A DNA stretch of 64,000 bases, from NCBI GenBank assembly GCA_902795355.1, contig CADBKZ010000003.1, positions 1-64,000 on the forward strand, in the 5' to 3' direction. Below the pieces are notes generated by a model. It was given only the letters and a program-made list of their open reading frames with translations. It did no database searches and was not told where the DNA came from. Numbering within the stretch: the stretch's first letter is position 1; each line of letters starts with the position of its first letter. The position numbers and the translations under genes were made by a program. Origin of the DNA: an uncultured Ruminococcus sp. GTDB taxonomy: Bacteria; Bacillota; Clostridia; Oscillospirales; CAG-272. Positions 52,688-61,825 of this stretch are shown piece by piece.

Positions 52688-54181
52688 TTACTCCGCCCAG
52701 CGAAGCGAACGCTCCACGGCGCGGTGCCAACCGCGCAGCAGGGCTTCCCTGCGGGCGGGTTCCATTGCCGGCGTGAACCGACGCTCGGGCTTCCAATCGG
52801 AGCGGATGGATCCGGTATCGGAATAATACCCCACGCCAAGCCCCGCCAGAAACGCCGCGCCGAGCGCCGTGGTCTCCACGCACATCGGCCGCATGATCTC
52901 CAAGCCGAGAATGTCGGCCTGAAACTCCAAGAGGAAATTGTTTGCCGATGCACCGCCGTCCACGCGCACGGAACGAATCGGAAACGGCGCGTCCTTCTGC
53001 ATGGCGTCCAGCACGTCGGCCGTTTGATAAGCCATGGCTTCGAGCGCGGCGCGGACGATATGCTCCGACTTGACGGCGCGCGTCAACCCCTGAATGCTTC
53101 CGCGCGCGTAGGCGTCCCAATACGGCGCGCCGAGGCCGACGAATGCCGGAACAAGATACACCCCCGCGCTATCCGCAACCGAGCGCGCCATCGCCTCGGT
53201 GTCCCGCGCGTGGCGGAAGAGCTTCATGCCGTCGCGCAGCCATTGCACGATTGCACCACACATGAACACCGAGCCTTCCAGCACATATCGCGTTTCGCCG
53301 CCGATCTTCCAGCCCACGGTGGTCAGAAGCCCCTGCGAGGAGTTGATGGGGCGGTCGCCCGTGTTCATCAGCAGGAACCCGCCGGTTCCATACGTGTTTT
53401 TAACGTCTCCGGCATCGAAACAGCATTGTCCGAACAACGCCGATTGCTGGTCCCCCGCCACGCCCGCAATCGGAATTTCCTTTCCGAACAGGTTCGGGTC
53501 GCTCACGCCGAACATGCCCGACGACGGACGGACTTCCGGCAGCATGCAGGCGGGGATCCGGAACAGGCGCAGCAGCTCTTCGTCCCATTGCATGGTGTGA
53601 ATGTTGAACAGCAGGGTTCTCGCGGCGTTGGAAGGGTCGGTTCCGTGAACTTTTCCCGCCGTCAGATGCCAGATCAGCCATGTGTCGATTGTCCCGAACA
53701 GAAGCTCTCCCCGCTCGGCACGCGCCCGCGCGCCGTCCACATGGTCGAGAATCCACGCGAGTTTGGTGGCGGAAAAATAGGGATCGGCCAAAAGGCCGGT
53801 TCTGGCATGGATCTCCGGCTCGACGCCCCGCCGCTTCATCTCGGCGCACTCCTCGGCCGTCCGCCGGCATTGCCAGACGATGGCGGGATGGATCGGCTTT
53901 CCCGTTTCCCGCTCCCAAACGATCACCGTTTCCCGCTGGTTGGTAATGCCGATGGCGGCAACATCCGCGGGTCCGATGCCCAATTTCAGCATGGCTTCCA
54001 CGGCAACGCCCATTTGGGACGCCCATATTTCGGTGGGGTCCTGCTCTACCCAGCCGTCGTTGGGATAATATTGCTTAAATTCGCGGTTGACCTGCGAACA
54101 GATCGTTCCCTGCCGGTCAAAAAGAATACAGCGCGAACTTGTGGTGCCTTGGTCCAATGCCATCAGATAAGATTGCTTCAT
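52688..54181 (-). CDS. glpK: Glycerol kinase
   Basis: A 497-residue FGGY kinase forming glycerol-3-phosphate. [18 protein letters not shown] is the N-terminal phosphate loop, [20 protein letters not shown] and the GGFLLMNTG block are typical of GlpK, and length is normal. It is not accompanied by glpF or glpD here. Downstream it ends at the shared bidirectional terminator. Confidence 0.96.
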   Translation of the reverse strand: MKQSYLMALDQGTTSSRCILFDRQGTICSQVNREFKQYYPNDGWVEQDPTEIWASQMGVAVEAMLKLGIGPADVAAIGITNQRETVIVWERETGKPIHPAIVWQCRRTAEECAEMKRRGVEPEIHARTGLLADPYFSATKLAWILDHVDGARARAERGELLFGTIDTWLIWHLTAGKVHGTDPSNAARTLLFNIHTMQWDEELLRLFRIPACMLPEVRPSSGMFGVSDPNLFGKEIPIAGVAGDQQSALFGQCCFDAGDVKNTYGTGGFLLMNTGDRPINSSQGLLTTVGWKIGGETRYVLEGSVFMCGAIVQWLRDGMKLFRHARDTEAMARSVADSAGVYLVPAFVGLGAPYWDAYARGSIQGLTRAVKSEHIVRAALEAMAYQTADVLDAMQKDAPFPIRSVRVDGGASANNFLLEFQADILGLEIMRPMCVETTALGAAFLAGLGVGYYSDTGSIRSDWKPERRFTPAMEPARREALLRGWHRAVERSLRWAE

Positions 54182-54199
54182 GGTTCCGTTGCTCCTTTT

Positions 54200-54913
54200 T
54201 TACGGAATTGAATGGAATTTGCGGCATTGCGCGGAAAAGGTTTCCGCGGCGTGCCGCGCTTCGCCGCAGAGTTTCGCAATTGCGCCGAAGCGCATTTGCC
54301 GCCCGTTGCGGTCCAGATCCGCCGCTTCGGCCGCTCCTGTGAAAAACGCCCCGATTACGGCCTCGGAAAATTCCGCCACGCGGGCGGAAAGCGTTTCCGC
54401 GCGGGCAAAAAACGCCGCCTGCCGGTTTTGCGCGGCGGCAACTTCGCCCATTAAGGCTTCGTCGCCGAGAACGGCGGCAACCGTTTCCACGCGGTGCGTT
54501 TGGAAACGCTCCTCTTCCCAGAACGTGGAAATTGCAAGCAGCACGTTGCCGAGCGCGGTTTTCCGCTCGTTGAGCCACTCGAACAGCATTCCGAGCGGAA
54601 GGATGAACGCGCCGCCGTCCCCGCTCCCGAACAGGCTTTGCGGAAGCGTTTGCGCGAAAGTCTCCATCCGTTTCCCCACCCCGTCGGCGATCTCGGCGCA
54701 GGTTGCGGCGTAAACCCGCAAGCGCGCCTCGCGGCCGGCAATTGCCTCGTTCTGCTCCGCAAGGAGTTTCCCCGCGGCCGCCCGAAACCCTTCGGGGTTC
54801 GCGGCAATGTTCCTGCGGAGCCGTTCTTCCTCGGGAAAGAAAACGAAAGAGGACTGCTGCAAAGGGGAATTTGCCACAGTCCTGCTCTCGCGCGGGTCAG
54901 CGGATCTCGACAT
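54200..54913 (-). CDS. Hypothetical helical protein
   Basis: A protein of up to 237 residues that I do not recognise. It is Ala/Glu/Arg-rich and predicted helical with no signal or membrane segment. The start is uncertain: ATG 54913 lies inside the khpA 3' end without a ribosome site, while GTG 54877 gives 225 residues after a weak site. It sits where rimM or trmD would normally follow rpsP-khpA. Confidence 0.5.
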   Translation of the reverse strand: MSRSADPRESRTVANSPLQQSSFVFFPEEERLRRNIAANPEGFRAAAGKLLAEQNEAIAGREARLRVYAATCAEIADGVGKRMETFAQTLPQSLFGSGDGGAFILPLGMLFEWLNERKTALGNVLLAISTFWEEERFQTHRVETVAAVLGDEALMGEVAAAQNRQAAFFARAETLSARVAEFSEAVIGAFFTGAAEAADLDRNGRQMRFGAIAKLCGEARHAAETFSAQCRKFHSIP

Positions 54914-55133
54914 TGATTTTTTTGCCGGTTCCCGCCGCCGCGGATTTGATCACCGTGCGGATCGCTTTCGCGATTCTGCCGTGTCTGCCGATCACCATGC
55001 CCATATCGTCCGGAGCGACGGTGAGCGTGAGCGTAACGGTGCGGTCGTCCTCTTCTTTGGTTACGCGCACTTCATCGGGAGAATCAACGATCGCCTTTGC
55101 GATGTCCGCCAAGGTTTGTTCCAATCCAGCCAT
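54897..55133 (-). CDS. khpA: KH-domain RNA-binding protein KhpA
   Basis: A 78-residue single KH domain protein (YlqC family) that partners with KhpB in RNA binding and affects cell elongation in streptococci. The GxxG loop is in IGRHGRIAKAIRTVI, preceded by the MGMV strand. ATG 55133 follows AAAGGGG. It lies 20 bases after rpsP as in most Firmicutes. Confidence 0.93.
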   Translation of the reverse strand: MAGLEQTLADIAKAIVDSPDEVRVTKEEDDRTVTLTLTVAPDDMGMVIGRHGRIAKAIRTVIKSAAAGTGKKINVEIR

Positions 55134-55153
55134 ACCGATACCCCTTTCGGAGA

Positions 55154-55399
55154 TCAATCCACAATGCCGCTCTTTTTCAGCAGCGCTTTGACGGTTTCGG
55201 TGGGCTGGGCGCCGTTGGAGATCCACTTCTTCGCCTTCTCGGCGTCGATCTTGATCTCAACGGGAGAGGTAAGCGGGTTGTAATAGCCAATTTCCTCGAT
55301 AAAACGTCCGTCTCTCGGGGAGCGGCTGTCCGCTACGATTACGCGATAGAACGGCGCCTTTTTCGCACCGATTCTTCTGAGTCTCATTTTTACTGCCAT
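55154..55399 (-). CDS. rpsP: 30S ribosomal protein S16
   Basis: An 81-residue S16 with the complete family pattern: [24 protein letters not shown] at the N-terminus and EIGYYNPLT with [12 protein letters not shown] following. AGGAGG precedes the ATG. Part of ylxM-ffh-rpsP-khpA. Confidence 0.97.
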   Translation of the reverse strand: MAVKMRLRRIGAKKAPFYRVIVADSRSPRDGRFIEEIGYYNPLTSPVEIKIDAEKAKKWISNGAQPTETVKALLKKSGIVD

Positions 55400-55446
55400 G
55401 GTTTTCTTCCTCCAAAAAAGATATAAAAATTTTATAAATGAACGGT

Positions 55447-56790
55447 TCAGAATGGCATTTTCATTCTGCCGAGCATTCTCTTTCCCTGTTTGCCCTTCCC
55501 CATATCGGAGAACTGCTTCATCATTTTGAGCATCTGGTCAAACTGTTTGAGCAGTTTGTTCACATCCTCGACCGTGGTCCCCGACCCCTGCGCAATGCGT
55601 TTTTTCCGCGAGGCGTTGATTACGGACGGATAGGTGCGCTCCCGCGACGTCATGGACTTGATGATGGCCTCGTTGCGGGCAAACGTTTTTTCGTCCACTT
55701 TCACGTCTTTGAGCGCGTTGCGGTTCACCCCCGGCATCATACCGAGGAGCTGTTCGAGATTCCCCATTTTCCGCAGCTGCGCCATTTGCGCAAGATAATC
55801 GTCCAGCGTAAAGGTCTGCTTGCGGATCTTCTCTTCCAACGCCGCCGCCTGCTTTTCGTCGTAGGCCGCCTGCGCTTTGTCAATCAGCGTCAGCACGTCG
55901 CCCATTCCGAGGATCCGCGACGCCATGCGGTCGGGATAGAACGGTTCAATGGTATCGAGCTTTTCGCCCGTACCCACAAATTTGATGGGTTTTCCCGTTA
56001 CATACCGAATGGAAAGCGCCGCGCCGCCGCGGGTGTCGCCGTCGAGTTTCGTCAGGATAACGCCGGTAATATCGAGCAGGTTATTGAACGTTTCCGCAAC
56101 GTTGACCGATTCCTGACCGATCATGGCGTCCACGGTGAGCAGAATTTCGGCGGGGTTGACCGCCTTTTTGATGTTCTGCAATTCTTCCATGAGCGCTTCG
56201 TCGATCTGGAGACGGCCGGCCGTGTCGATAAACACCATGTCGAAGCCTTTTTGCTCGGCGTACTTGACGCCCTGCTTCGCGATTTCCACGGGGGAGACCC
56301 GATCGCCGAGGCTGAACACGGGAATTTCGAGCTTTTCGCCCACCACCTCGAGCTGTTTGATCGCGGCGGGGCGGTAAACGTCGCCCGCCACCAGCAACGG
56401 GTGTTTGCCCTGCTTTTTATAAAGCCCCGCGAGCTTGCCCGCATGGGTGGTTTTGCCCGCGCCCTGCAAACCGACCATCATAACCACGGTGGGGGGCTTG
56501 GGGGCAATGGTGAGCTTGGACTGCGTTCCGCCCATCAGCCGCGTCAACTCCTCGTTGACGATTTTGACGACCTGCTGCGCCGGAAGCAGGGATTCGAGCA
56601 CCTCTGCCCCCACAGCCCGTTCGGACACGATCTTGATGAAATCGCGCACGACCTTGAAGTTGACGTCCGCTTCCAGCAGGGCGAGCTTGATCTCGCGCAT
56701 GCCCGCTTTTACGTCGGCTTCGGTGAGTTTTCCTTTATTCCGAAAACGCTTGAACGCGTTGCTTAACTTCTCTCCGAGACTTTCAAACAA
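55447..56790 (-). CDS. ffh: Signal recognition particle protein Ffh
   Basis: A 447-residue GTPase that targets membrane proteins. The NG domain has [28 protein letters not shown] and [13 protein letters not shown]; the methionine-rich M domain at the C-terminus (for example [21 protein letters not shown]) binds 4.5S RNA and signal sequences. It follows ylxM by 27 bases. Confidence 0.97.
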   Translation of the reverse strand: MFESLGEKLSNAFKRFRNKGKLTEADVKAGMREIKLALLEADVNFKVVRDFIKIVSERAVGAEVLESLLPAQQVVKIVNEELTRLMGGTQSKLTIAPKPPTVVMMVGLQGAGKTTHAGKLAGLYKKQGKHPLLVAGDVYRPAAIKQLEVVGEKLEIPVFSLGDRVSPVEIAKQGVKYAEQKGFDMVFIDTAGRLQIDEALMEELQNIKKAVNPAEILLTVDAMIGQESVNVAETFNNLLDITGVILTKLDGDTRGGAALSIRYVTGKPIKFVGTGEKLDTIEPFYPDRMASRILGMGDVLTLIDKAQAAYDEKQAAALEEKIRKQTFTLDDYLAQMAQLRKMGNLEQLLGMMPGVNRNALKDVKVDEKTFARNEAIIKSMTSRERTYPSVINASRKKRIAQGSGTTVEDVNKLLKQFDQMLKMMKQFSDMGKGKQGKRMLGRMKMPF

Positions 56791-56817
56791 GGGCTTCCCT
56801 CCTTTCGGTGCGCGGCG

Positions 56818-57150
56818 TTACCGAACCGCTTTTGCAAGATCTTCCGCCGCTTTCCGGACCTCGCTGCCGACCGCTTCCGCATCCAACAGCGAAAGCAACC
56901 GCTCGGCGCACTTCTGCGTTTGCTCGAAGCGCGCGGCAAGGCCCAGCTTTTCTTCGAGGAACCGAAGCTCCTCCCCCGCTTTTCCGATCAGCTCCCGAAC
57001 CGCCTGACGGCTGACCCCGAGCTCTTCCGCGATCTCCGCGAGGGAGAGATCGTCGTTATAATAATAATCCAAAACGGTGCGTTTGCGTTCGGAGAGCACG
57101 TCTCCGTAAAAATCGAGCAAAAAGCCGATTTTCAAATCCTTTTCAAACAT
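56818..57150 (-). CDS. ylxM: YlxM-type helix-turn-helix protein
   Basis: A 110-residue protein with a sigma-like helix-turn-helix: YYNDDLSLAEIAEELGVSRQ is the conserved core. In Firmicutes it is nearly always upstream of ffh and is thought to influence the SRP pathway. ATG 57150 follows GAGGTG; the longer frame from 57177 lacks a site. The C-terminal half is an Ala/Glu-rich helical region. Confidence 0.9.
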   Translation of the reverse strand: MFEKDLKIGFLLDFYGDVLSERKRTVLDYYYNDDLSLAEIAEELGVSRQAVRELIGKAGEELRFLEEKLGLAARFEQTQKCAERLLSLLDAEAVGSEVRKAAEDLAKAVR

Positions 57151-57167
57151 TTCGCGCACCTCGCAGC

Positions 57168-57188
57168 TGTAAAGCAAAACGCTTTACA
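57168..57188. promoter_or_regulatory. Palindrome at the ylxM transcript start
   Basis: TGTAAAGC-AAAAC-GCTTTACA (8-5-8) directly downstream of the -10. It may be an operator or a 5' leader hairpin. Confidence 0.45.
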
Positions 57189-57191
57189 CAT

Positions 57192-57220
57192 ATTGTATCA
57201 CGTTTCATCCGGTTTGTCAA
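57192..57220 (-). promoter_or_regulatory. Promoter of the ylxM-ffh-rpsP-khpA operon
   Basis: Minus-strand TTGACA (57220-57215) and TACAAT (57197-57192), 17-base spacer. The -35 and spacer lie in the 3' end of the ECF S-component gene. Confidence 0.85.
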
Positions 57221-57797
57221 GTGTTTTTTGATTTTTCTTCCCGTTTTTTTCGTTTGGCAGGAATTTTTCCCGCAAACGGCAGAGCAGGCCCGAGAGCGGG
57301 CGGAACAGGAGCGGAAACACAACCGCGTTGCATGCGATTTGAACCACATAGAACCATGTTCCCCGCAGATAATAAATGCGGAACCGCCGCCAGAAATCGG
57401 TCAGAAAGCCCGTAAACAACCCAACATCCACCAAAGAGGTCAGAACGCCGAACCAAACGGTGAGCGCAACGGCAACCGCCGTTAAAACAACGCGATTGCG
57501 CACATTCCGCTTTCCCAACAGCATGAAAACAAAAGCCACAAACGGCCAATACAAATAATAGGACAGCACCCATGTATTGTACCCGTAAATCAATGGCTCT
57601 ATGGTAACGAATATAACGGCCGACAGCACGCCCGACCAGCCGAAGCAATAGCCGAACAGGGCTGTCAGAAGCGTAACGCCCTCAACATTCGGCAGGAACG
57701 CAAGGGCGAGTTTAACGGCTTCGATCAGCGCGGCGCAGATCCCCGTCAGGGCAATCCGGAAGATTACGCCGCGCGTTGCGGATCGTTTGGAAATCAT
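57198..57797 (-). CDS. ECF transporter S component, probably for cobalamin
   Basis: A 199-residue integral membrane protein with six hydrophobic segments, the size and pattern of substrate-specific ECF components (TGICAALIEAVKLALAFLPNVE near the N-terminus). It would need the shared EcfA/EcfT energising module, which is not in the window. Its ATG uses the A of the preceding stop (TGATG). It follows a DUF4430 lipoprotein under a cobalamin riboswitch, so the substrate is probably B12 or a precursor; that link is inference from regulation. The C-terminus is lysine-rich. Confidence 0.8.
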   Translation of the reverse strand: MISKRSATRGVIFRIALTGICAALIEAVKLALAFLPNVEGVTLLTALFGYCFGWSGVLSAVIFVTIEPLIYGYNTWVLSYYLYWPFVAFVFMLLGKRNVRNRVVLTAVAVALTVWFGVLTSLVDVGLFTGFLTDFWRRFRIYYLRGTWFYVVQIACNAVVFPLLFRPLSGLLCRLREKFLPNEKNGKKNQKTLDKPDET

Positions 57798-58267
57798 CAA
57801 TAGGAAGAGAGGGCGATGTAGTACACCGCGCCGTTCTCAACGGTCATGGAAGAGGCGCCGAGGCCGGACGTTACCACCTTGGTTCCCTTGTATTCCTTTT
57901 CGGTTTTGTATTCCGAAACGTCAAAGTCCTTCTCCACGGAGGTCATCAGCAGGATAAAGCCGTTGCTCACCGCGGTGGCATCCAGCGAGAGAACTTTGGT
58001 CAGGTAAGCTCCGTAGGTACTGTCTACCATTTCGTAGGTAAAGTCTTTTTCATTCTCTTTCAGGTATTCAAGAATGGAAACCAAGCCTTGATCGACCGTT
58101 ACTTTATCCAGATCGACCTTATACTCGGTTGCGGGATCGGTTGCTACAACCACGGTGCAGTAGCCGTTGACGTTCTGCGTTTTCTTGCAGGACGCGAACG
58201 GGATTACCACCATGCAGAGAACGAGGATCAGGGTGAGCAGTCTTGCAGTGTTTTTCGTGCGTTTCAT
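57797..58267 (-). CDS. DUF4430 (transcobalamin-like) lipoprotein
   Basis: A 156-residue lipoprotein: signal peptide with lipobox cysteine Cys27 (PFASC). The mature part fits the DUF4430 fold, related to the beta domain of transcobalamin and intrinsic factor (ending TVENGAVYYIALSSY). The likely role is surface binding of cobalamin for the S component directly downstream. The control by a B12 riboswitch and terminator makes this more than a generic guess, but binding is not shown. Confidence 0.82.
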   Translation of the reverse strand: MKRTKNTARLLTLILVLCMVVIPFASCKKTQNVNGYCTVVVATDPATEYKVDLDKVTVDQGLVSILEYLKENEKDFTYEMVDSTYGAYLTKVLSLDATAVSNGFILLMTSVEKDFDVSEYKTEKEYKGTKVVTSGLGASSMTVENGAVYYIALSSY

Positions 58268-58318
58268 GTTGTTTCTCCTTGCTTTTTCGGGAAATTTATC
58301 GTAACTCCGAACACAAGG

Positions 58319-58353
58319 AAAAAACCTCTTTCAAAACGCCGTTTCGAAAGAGG
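58319..58353 (-). terminator. Riboswitch-controlled terminator
   Basis: Hairpin with CCTCTTTC/GAAAGAGG arms (58353-58346 with 58332-58325) and a run of six T, between the cobalamin aptamer and the DUF4430 gene. A plausible expression platform. Confidence 0.8.
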
Positions 58354-58441
58354 GGGACGCCGAAAAAGCAGACCCCTGCCCTGCGGGTTCCGCGATTCGC
58401 ACGACCTGTATCCCCCTATTGTCCGGAAATACCGATCCAAC

Positions 58442-58601
58442 CAAACAACACGGCAGGTCTTCCGACTTGCGGCGCGCCCGCGCGCCTGATCCGCCCCCTT
58501 TGCGGGTCGGATTTTCTTACGGTAATGACTGTTGCCTCGGCTTTGCACCGAAATTTCCCTGTTGATCAGCCGGCGATCTTTGCTGAACCCGTGTTGCCTA
58601 T
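58442..58601 (-). promoter_or_regulatory. Cobalamin riboswitch
   Basis: On the minus strand the aptamer begins GGCAACACGG, which pairs with CCGTGTTG at its end. The core AGGGAAATTTCGGTGCAAAG and the following CATTACCGTAAG match the conserved GGGAA-GGUGxAA and ACUGUAA region, and AAGTCGGAAGACCTGCC is the B12 box. It should sense adenosylcobalamin or a related corrinoid and repress the downstream uptake genes when bound. Confidence 0.88.
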
Positions 58602-58616
58602 GAAATTGTTACTTCT

Positions 58617-58645
58617 ATCTTACCACATTTTCCCCGAAATAGCAA
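58617..58645 (-). promoter_or_regulatory. Promoter of the cobalamin-uptake operon
   Basis: Minus-strand TTGCTA (58645-58640) and TAAGAT (58622-58617), 17-base spacer. A 12-bp inverted repeat (58628-58639 with 58649-58660) overlaps it and may end the preceding operon. Confidence 0.6.
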
Positions 58646-58673
58646 GAGTTTCGGGGAAAATATTCGAAAAAAA

Positions 58674-59066
58674 TCAGAAAAGGACGGTTTTCGGCGCGGC
58701 CGTGAAGGACGCAACGGTCACTTTTCCGCTTTCCAGCGCGAAAATTTCGGTGTTGCCGTCGCCCGCCCGATACATGGCTTTCAGCTCGGGGTAGGCATTC
58801 AGCATATGCTCCTGCGCCGCAACGCGGGGATCCTCTTTGGCAACGGCTTCCACGCGGATCCACTCCGCGCCGTTGAACGCGCAGATCTCAATTTTTGGGT
58901 TGGCATGGATCTGACGGGAGACCTCTTTTGATTTGCCCGTTTGAATCGTCAATTTGCCGTCGAACAGGTCGATGGTTCCGAACGGGCGGACGCGCGGTTG
59001 GTCTCCGTCCGCCGTTGCAAGGTAGTACGCCCCGCATTTTTTGAGAAATTCATAGATTTCGTTCAT
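58674..59066 (-). CDS. Pyridoxamine 5'-phosphate oxidase-family flavoprotein
   Basis: A 130-residue split-barrel protein. YYLATADGDQPRVRPFGTI is the FMN-binding pattern of small PNPOx-like proteins, with KLTIQTGKSKEVSRQI following. The substrate is unknown; these proteins often bind FMN or F420. It lies 14 bases after ribF, which makes FMN and FAD, a suggestive cofactor link. Confidence 0.85.
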   Translation of the reverse strand: MNEIYEFLKKCGAYYLATADGDQPRVRPFGTIDLFDGKLTIQTGKSKEVSRQIHANPKIEICAFNGAEWIRVEAVAKEDPRVAAQEHMLNAYPELKAMYRAGDGNTEIFALESGKVTVASFTAAPKTVLF

Positions 59067-59080
59067 ATCCGTCTCTCCTT

Positions 59081-60088
59081 TTATGAATATTTTTCGGGAA
59101 ATACCGCGCGAGCCGCGGCAACGCCTGAATCGGTCGGGTGAAATTCGGCCGCGCGGGCAGCGTCCGCGGCAATTTGCTCACGCAGCGCGCTCTCCGATGG
59201 GAACGACCGCTCGGGCCGCAGAAAGTTCAGGAACGCCACGCGCACGGTTTTGCCGTACAGGTCGCCCCCGTACCCCAAAAGATAGGTTTCGCAGTTTGCG
59301 GGGGTTTCGGGAGAATCCACGGTTGGGTGAACGCCAACGTTCGTTACGCCGCGGTAAACGCTGCCGTCCACGGTGCAATCGGTGATGTAAACGCCGAAAC
59401 GGGGGATCACCGCGCGCGGGGGAAAATTCAGATTGGCGGTCGGAAACCCGAGCTTGCGGCCAAGCTCCTTTCCGTGCCGTACCTCTCCCGAGACGGCATA
59501 CGGCCGGCCGAGCAGGCGCGCGGCGTCCCGCGGTCGTCCTTCCGCCAAAGCCGCGCGGACGCGCGTGGAGCTGACGGGCTCTTCCCCGTCCATTACGGCG
59601 GGGCAAACGGTTACGGGCGCGCCGAGAAGCTCCCGAAGCGTTTCCGCCGTTCCGGCGGCCCCGTTTCCAAACCGATAGTTAAACCCGCAAACCGCGCCCA
59701 CGCACCCGCACGCGCCCCGCAGCACGCGGCGGACGAAATCCTCGGGCGACCACGAACGGATCGAGGCAAAATCGGCAAGCAACACGACTTCCGCCCCCGC
59801 CTCGGCAAACAACTCCATCCGCTCCTCGGGGGTGGTCAGGTGGGCGGGCGGGTCCGGAAGCAGAACATCGGCGGAAAGCTCGCGGAAGCAGAACACGCCG
59901 CAGACCGCGGTTGGGAAACAACGGTTGCGCAGGGCGGCCGCCTCGGCGATCAACGCCCGATGCCCGCGGTGAACGCCGTCGAAATTCCCGAGGCACAGAA
60001 CCGTTTCCCGCGGAACGGGAACGGTTTGCCCCGTTGCAAGCGAAACGCAGGATAATATCGGCGTTTGCAGGGTCGGTTCATTCCGCAT
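59081..60088 (-). CDS. ribF: Bifunctional riboflavin kinase / FAD synthetase
   Basis: A 335-residue enzyme making FMN then FAD. The N-terminal nucleotidyltransferase has LCLGNFDGVHRGHRALI and the SSTRVRAALAEGRP motif; the C-terminal kinase has GFPTANLNFP and RGVTNVGVHPT. ATG 60088 follows AAGGAG. It sits in a nudix-alkD-ribF-PNPOx operon, not beside truB as in Bacillus. Confidence 0.95.
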   Translation of the reverse strand: MRNEPTLQTPILSCVSLATGQTVPVPRETVLCLGNFDGVHRGHRALIAEAAALRNRCFPTAVCGVFCFRELSADVLLPDPPAHLTTPEERMELFAEAGAEVVLLADFASIRSWSPEDFVRRVLRGACGCVGAVCGFNYRFGNGAAGTAETLRELLGAPVTVCPAVMDGEEPVSSTRVRAALAEGRPRDAARLLGRPYAVSGEVRHGKELGRKLGFPTANLNFPPRAVIPRFGVYITDCTVDGSVYRGVTNVGVHPTVDSPETPANCETYLLGYGGDLYGKTVRVAFLNFLRPERSFPSESALREQIAADAARAAEFHPTDSGVAAARAVFPEKYS

Positions 60089-60116
60089 TGCAAATGCTCC
60101 TTTCAGCAGAAAAAAA

Positions 60117-60800
60117 TCAGGAATCGCGCGCGATTCGGAGAAGTTCATCCTTTTGCTCTTGGGAAATACGAAAGCTCTCGCGGGCTTTTCGGATTGCCAT
60201 GGCTTTGACGACGGGATCAAGGCGGTTTTCGCGCAAGTACGGCAGAATCGCTTGATACCGTTTTGCCAACGCCGTTGCGAAATACCACGCGACCATCATG
60301 CGGATGTAGTACTCCTCGGTTTGAATCGCCGCCAATCGGGCGAGATCGTCGGGCGAAAATTCATCGTCCAGAAACTCGTTCATCAGCATTCGGATGGCAA
60401 ACCGGACGGCGTAAACGTGGGGCGAGGCAAGCCAGCGGTCAATCTCCCGCCGCAATTCGGAACGGTGGCGGCGGAAACACTTGGGCGACATGGAATCGCA
60501 GGTCCCCCAATTATCCACATACGGCAGAAATCGGTCCAATTCCGCAACCGTGGCGTTATAATCCCCGATCCGCTCGATCAGAAATGCATGCAGGTTGTTT
60601 TCCTCGTAGTATCGGTGCGGCAGTTCGGCAAGAAAAACCGCGGCCTGCGGGCTTCCGGCAATTTCTTTCGCGATGGCGCGCAACCTCGGTGTGCGAACGC
60701 CGATAACCGTTTCGGGGTTCACGGTTGGCAACAGGCGACTGTTGAACGCGCGGTAGGAAAGATCCTGTTCGGCGAACAGACGCGTTTGCAGGTCGGTCAT
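60117..60800 (-). CDS. AlkD-family DNA alkylation repair protein
   Basis: A 227-residue HEAT-like repeat protein. IGVRTPRLRAIAKEIAGSPQ and VDNWGTCDSMSPKCFRRHR fit the DNA_alkylation family, with the Trp and Asp equivalent to AlkD catalytic residues (NWxxCD). Probably a DNA glycosylase for alkylated purines. Its start overlaps the nudix stop (ATGA), so the two are coupled. Confidence 0.88.
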   Translation of the reverse strand: MTDLQTRLFAEQDLSYRAFNSRLLPTVNPETVIGVRTPRLRAIAKEIAGSPQAAVFLAELPHRYYEENNLHAFLIERIGDYNATVAELDRFLPYVDNWGTCDSMSPKCFRRHRSELRREIDRWLASPHVYAVRFAIRMLMNEFLDDEFSPDDLARLAAIQTEEYYIRMMVAWYFATALAKRYQAILPYLRENRLDPVVKAMAIRKARESFRISQEQKDELLRIARDS

Positions 60801-61201
60801 AAAGGCAATCCCTCCGTTCGGATGCGTTCCAGAACGTTCTCATCCGCGGGGCAAAACGCAAACCCGGAAATATCGGTTGGCGTGACCCATTGCAGATCGT
60901 TGTGTTCAAGCAATTGCGGGACCCCTTCTTGGATCTCGGCACGGTAAATCGAAAGACGGACGGTCAGATCGGGATATGAATGAACCACTTCCATATACTG
61001 TTCCCCGACAGCAACGATGACGCCCAGCTCTTCCCGACACTCGCGCACAAGCGCTTCCTGCGGTGTTTCGCCCGTTTCCACCTTGCCGCCCACAAACTCC
61101 CAAAGCAGTCCGCGCGCTTTTTTTGCCGGACGTTGACAAATCAGCATTTCGGTTTTTTCGGCATTCCGCCGCAGGATCAACGCCGCAACAACGTTTATCA
61201 T
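60797..61201 (-). CDS. Nudix hydrolase, MutT-like
   Basis: A 134-residue Nudix enzyme with the complete box GKVETGETPQEALVRECREE followed by LGV. It resembles the MutT/CTP pyrophosphohydrolase group, sanitising oxidised nucleotides. ATG 61201 (MINVVAALILRR) is preferred over a longer form with no site. Coupled to alkD, it suggests a small genome-protection operon. Confidence 0.88.
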   Translation of the reverse strand: MINVVAALILRRNAEKTEMLICQRPAKKARGLLWEFVGGKVETGETPQEALVRECREELGVIVAVGEQYMEVVHSYPDLTVRLSIYRAEIQEGVPQLLEHNDLQWVTPTDISGFAFCPADENVLERIRTEGLPL

Positions 61202-61238
61202 TCGATCGGATCCGTTCCTTCCGTTAAAATTACAGTTT

Positions 61239-61267
61239 ATTTTACCATAATTCATTCCAAAAAGCAA
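61239..61267 (-). promoter_or_regulatory. Promoter of the nudix-alkD-ribF operon
   Basis: Minus-strand TTGCTT (61267-61262) and TAAAAT (61244-61239), 17-base spacer. Confidence 0.6.
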
Positions 61268-61294
61268 GTCTTTCCGAAAAAATGGTAAAAAAGC

Positions 61295-61323
61295 TTGACA
61301 AAATCGATAAAAAATAATATAAT
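61295..61323 (+). promoter_or_regulatory. Promoter of the YccF-family gene
   Basis: TTGACA at 61295-61300 and TATAAT at 61318-61323, 17-base spacer. Confidence 0.85.
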
Positions 61324-61380
61324 AAAATATACGTTGATCGAAACGTATGATAATTTAATTCCCCAAAAGGAGAATGAAAC

Positions 61381-61734
61381 ATGAAAACTCTTGGCAACAT
61401 CATTTGGTTTATTTTGGTTGGTTTGGCTTCGGGAATCGGTTGGTTTTTGCTCGGCGTGCTATGGTGTATCACCATTATCGGGATTCCGTTTGGAAAACAA
61501 TGCTTTAAAATTGCCAAGTTGACCTTTCTTCCGTTTGGAAAAGTTGTTAAATCCGATTTTGGAAAGCACCCCATTGCCAACATCATTTGGATCCTTTTCG
61601 GTGGATTGGAATTGGCCGTTGGCTATTTGCTCGCTGCTCTTCTCTTCTGCATTACAATTATCGGAATCCCGTTTGGAAAGCAATGCTTCAAATTTGCAAC
61701 GCTTGCAATTGCTCCTTTCGGCGCAAAAGTCTGA
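61381..61734 (+). CDS. YccF-family membrane protein
   Basis: A 117-residue protein with two copies of the YccF domain: each half ends in the conserved CITIIGIPFGKQCFK. Each half has one longer hydrophobic segment and the family motif, giving about four membrane passes. The function of this widespread family is unknown. The two halves have nearly identical motifs, so it is an internal duplication. Strong promoter and terminator make it a monocistronic unit. Confidence 0.9.
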   Translation: MKTLGNIIWFILVGLASGIGWFLLGVLWCITIIGIPFGKQCFKIAKLTFLPFGKVVKSDFGKHPIANIIWILFGGLELAVGYLLAALLFCITIIGIPFGKQCFKFATLAIAPFGAKV

Positions 61735-61747
61735 TTTTTAAAAAACG

Positions 61748-61781
61748 CAAAAAATACCAACCGTTTTCGGTTGGTATTTTT
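61748..61781. terminator. Terminator after the YccF-family gene
   Basis: 15-bp stem (61748-61762 with 61767-61781), A-run and T-run on either side. Confidence 0.9.
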
Positions 61782-61825
61782 TCTTGCAATCGGTATTTCT
61801 CAACGGGAGATTTTGCGTACTGTTA

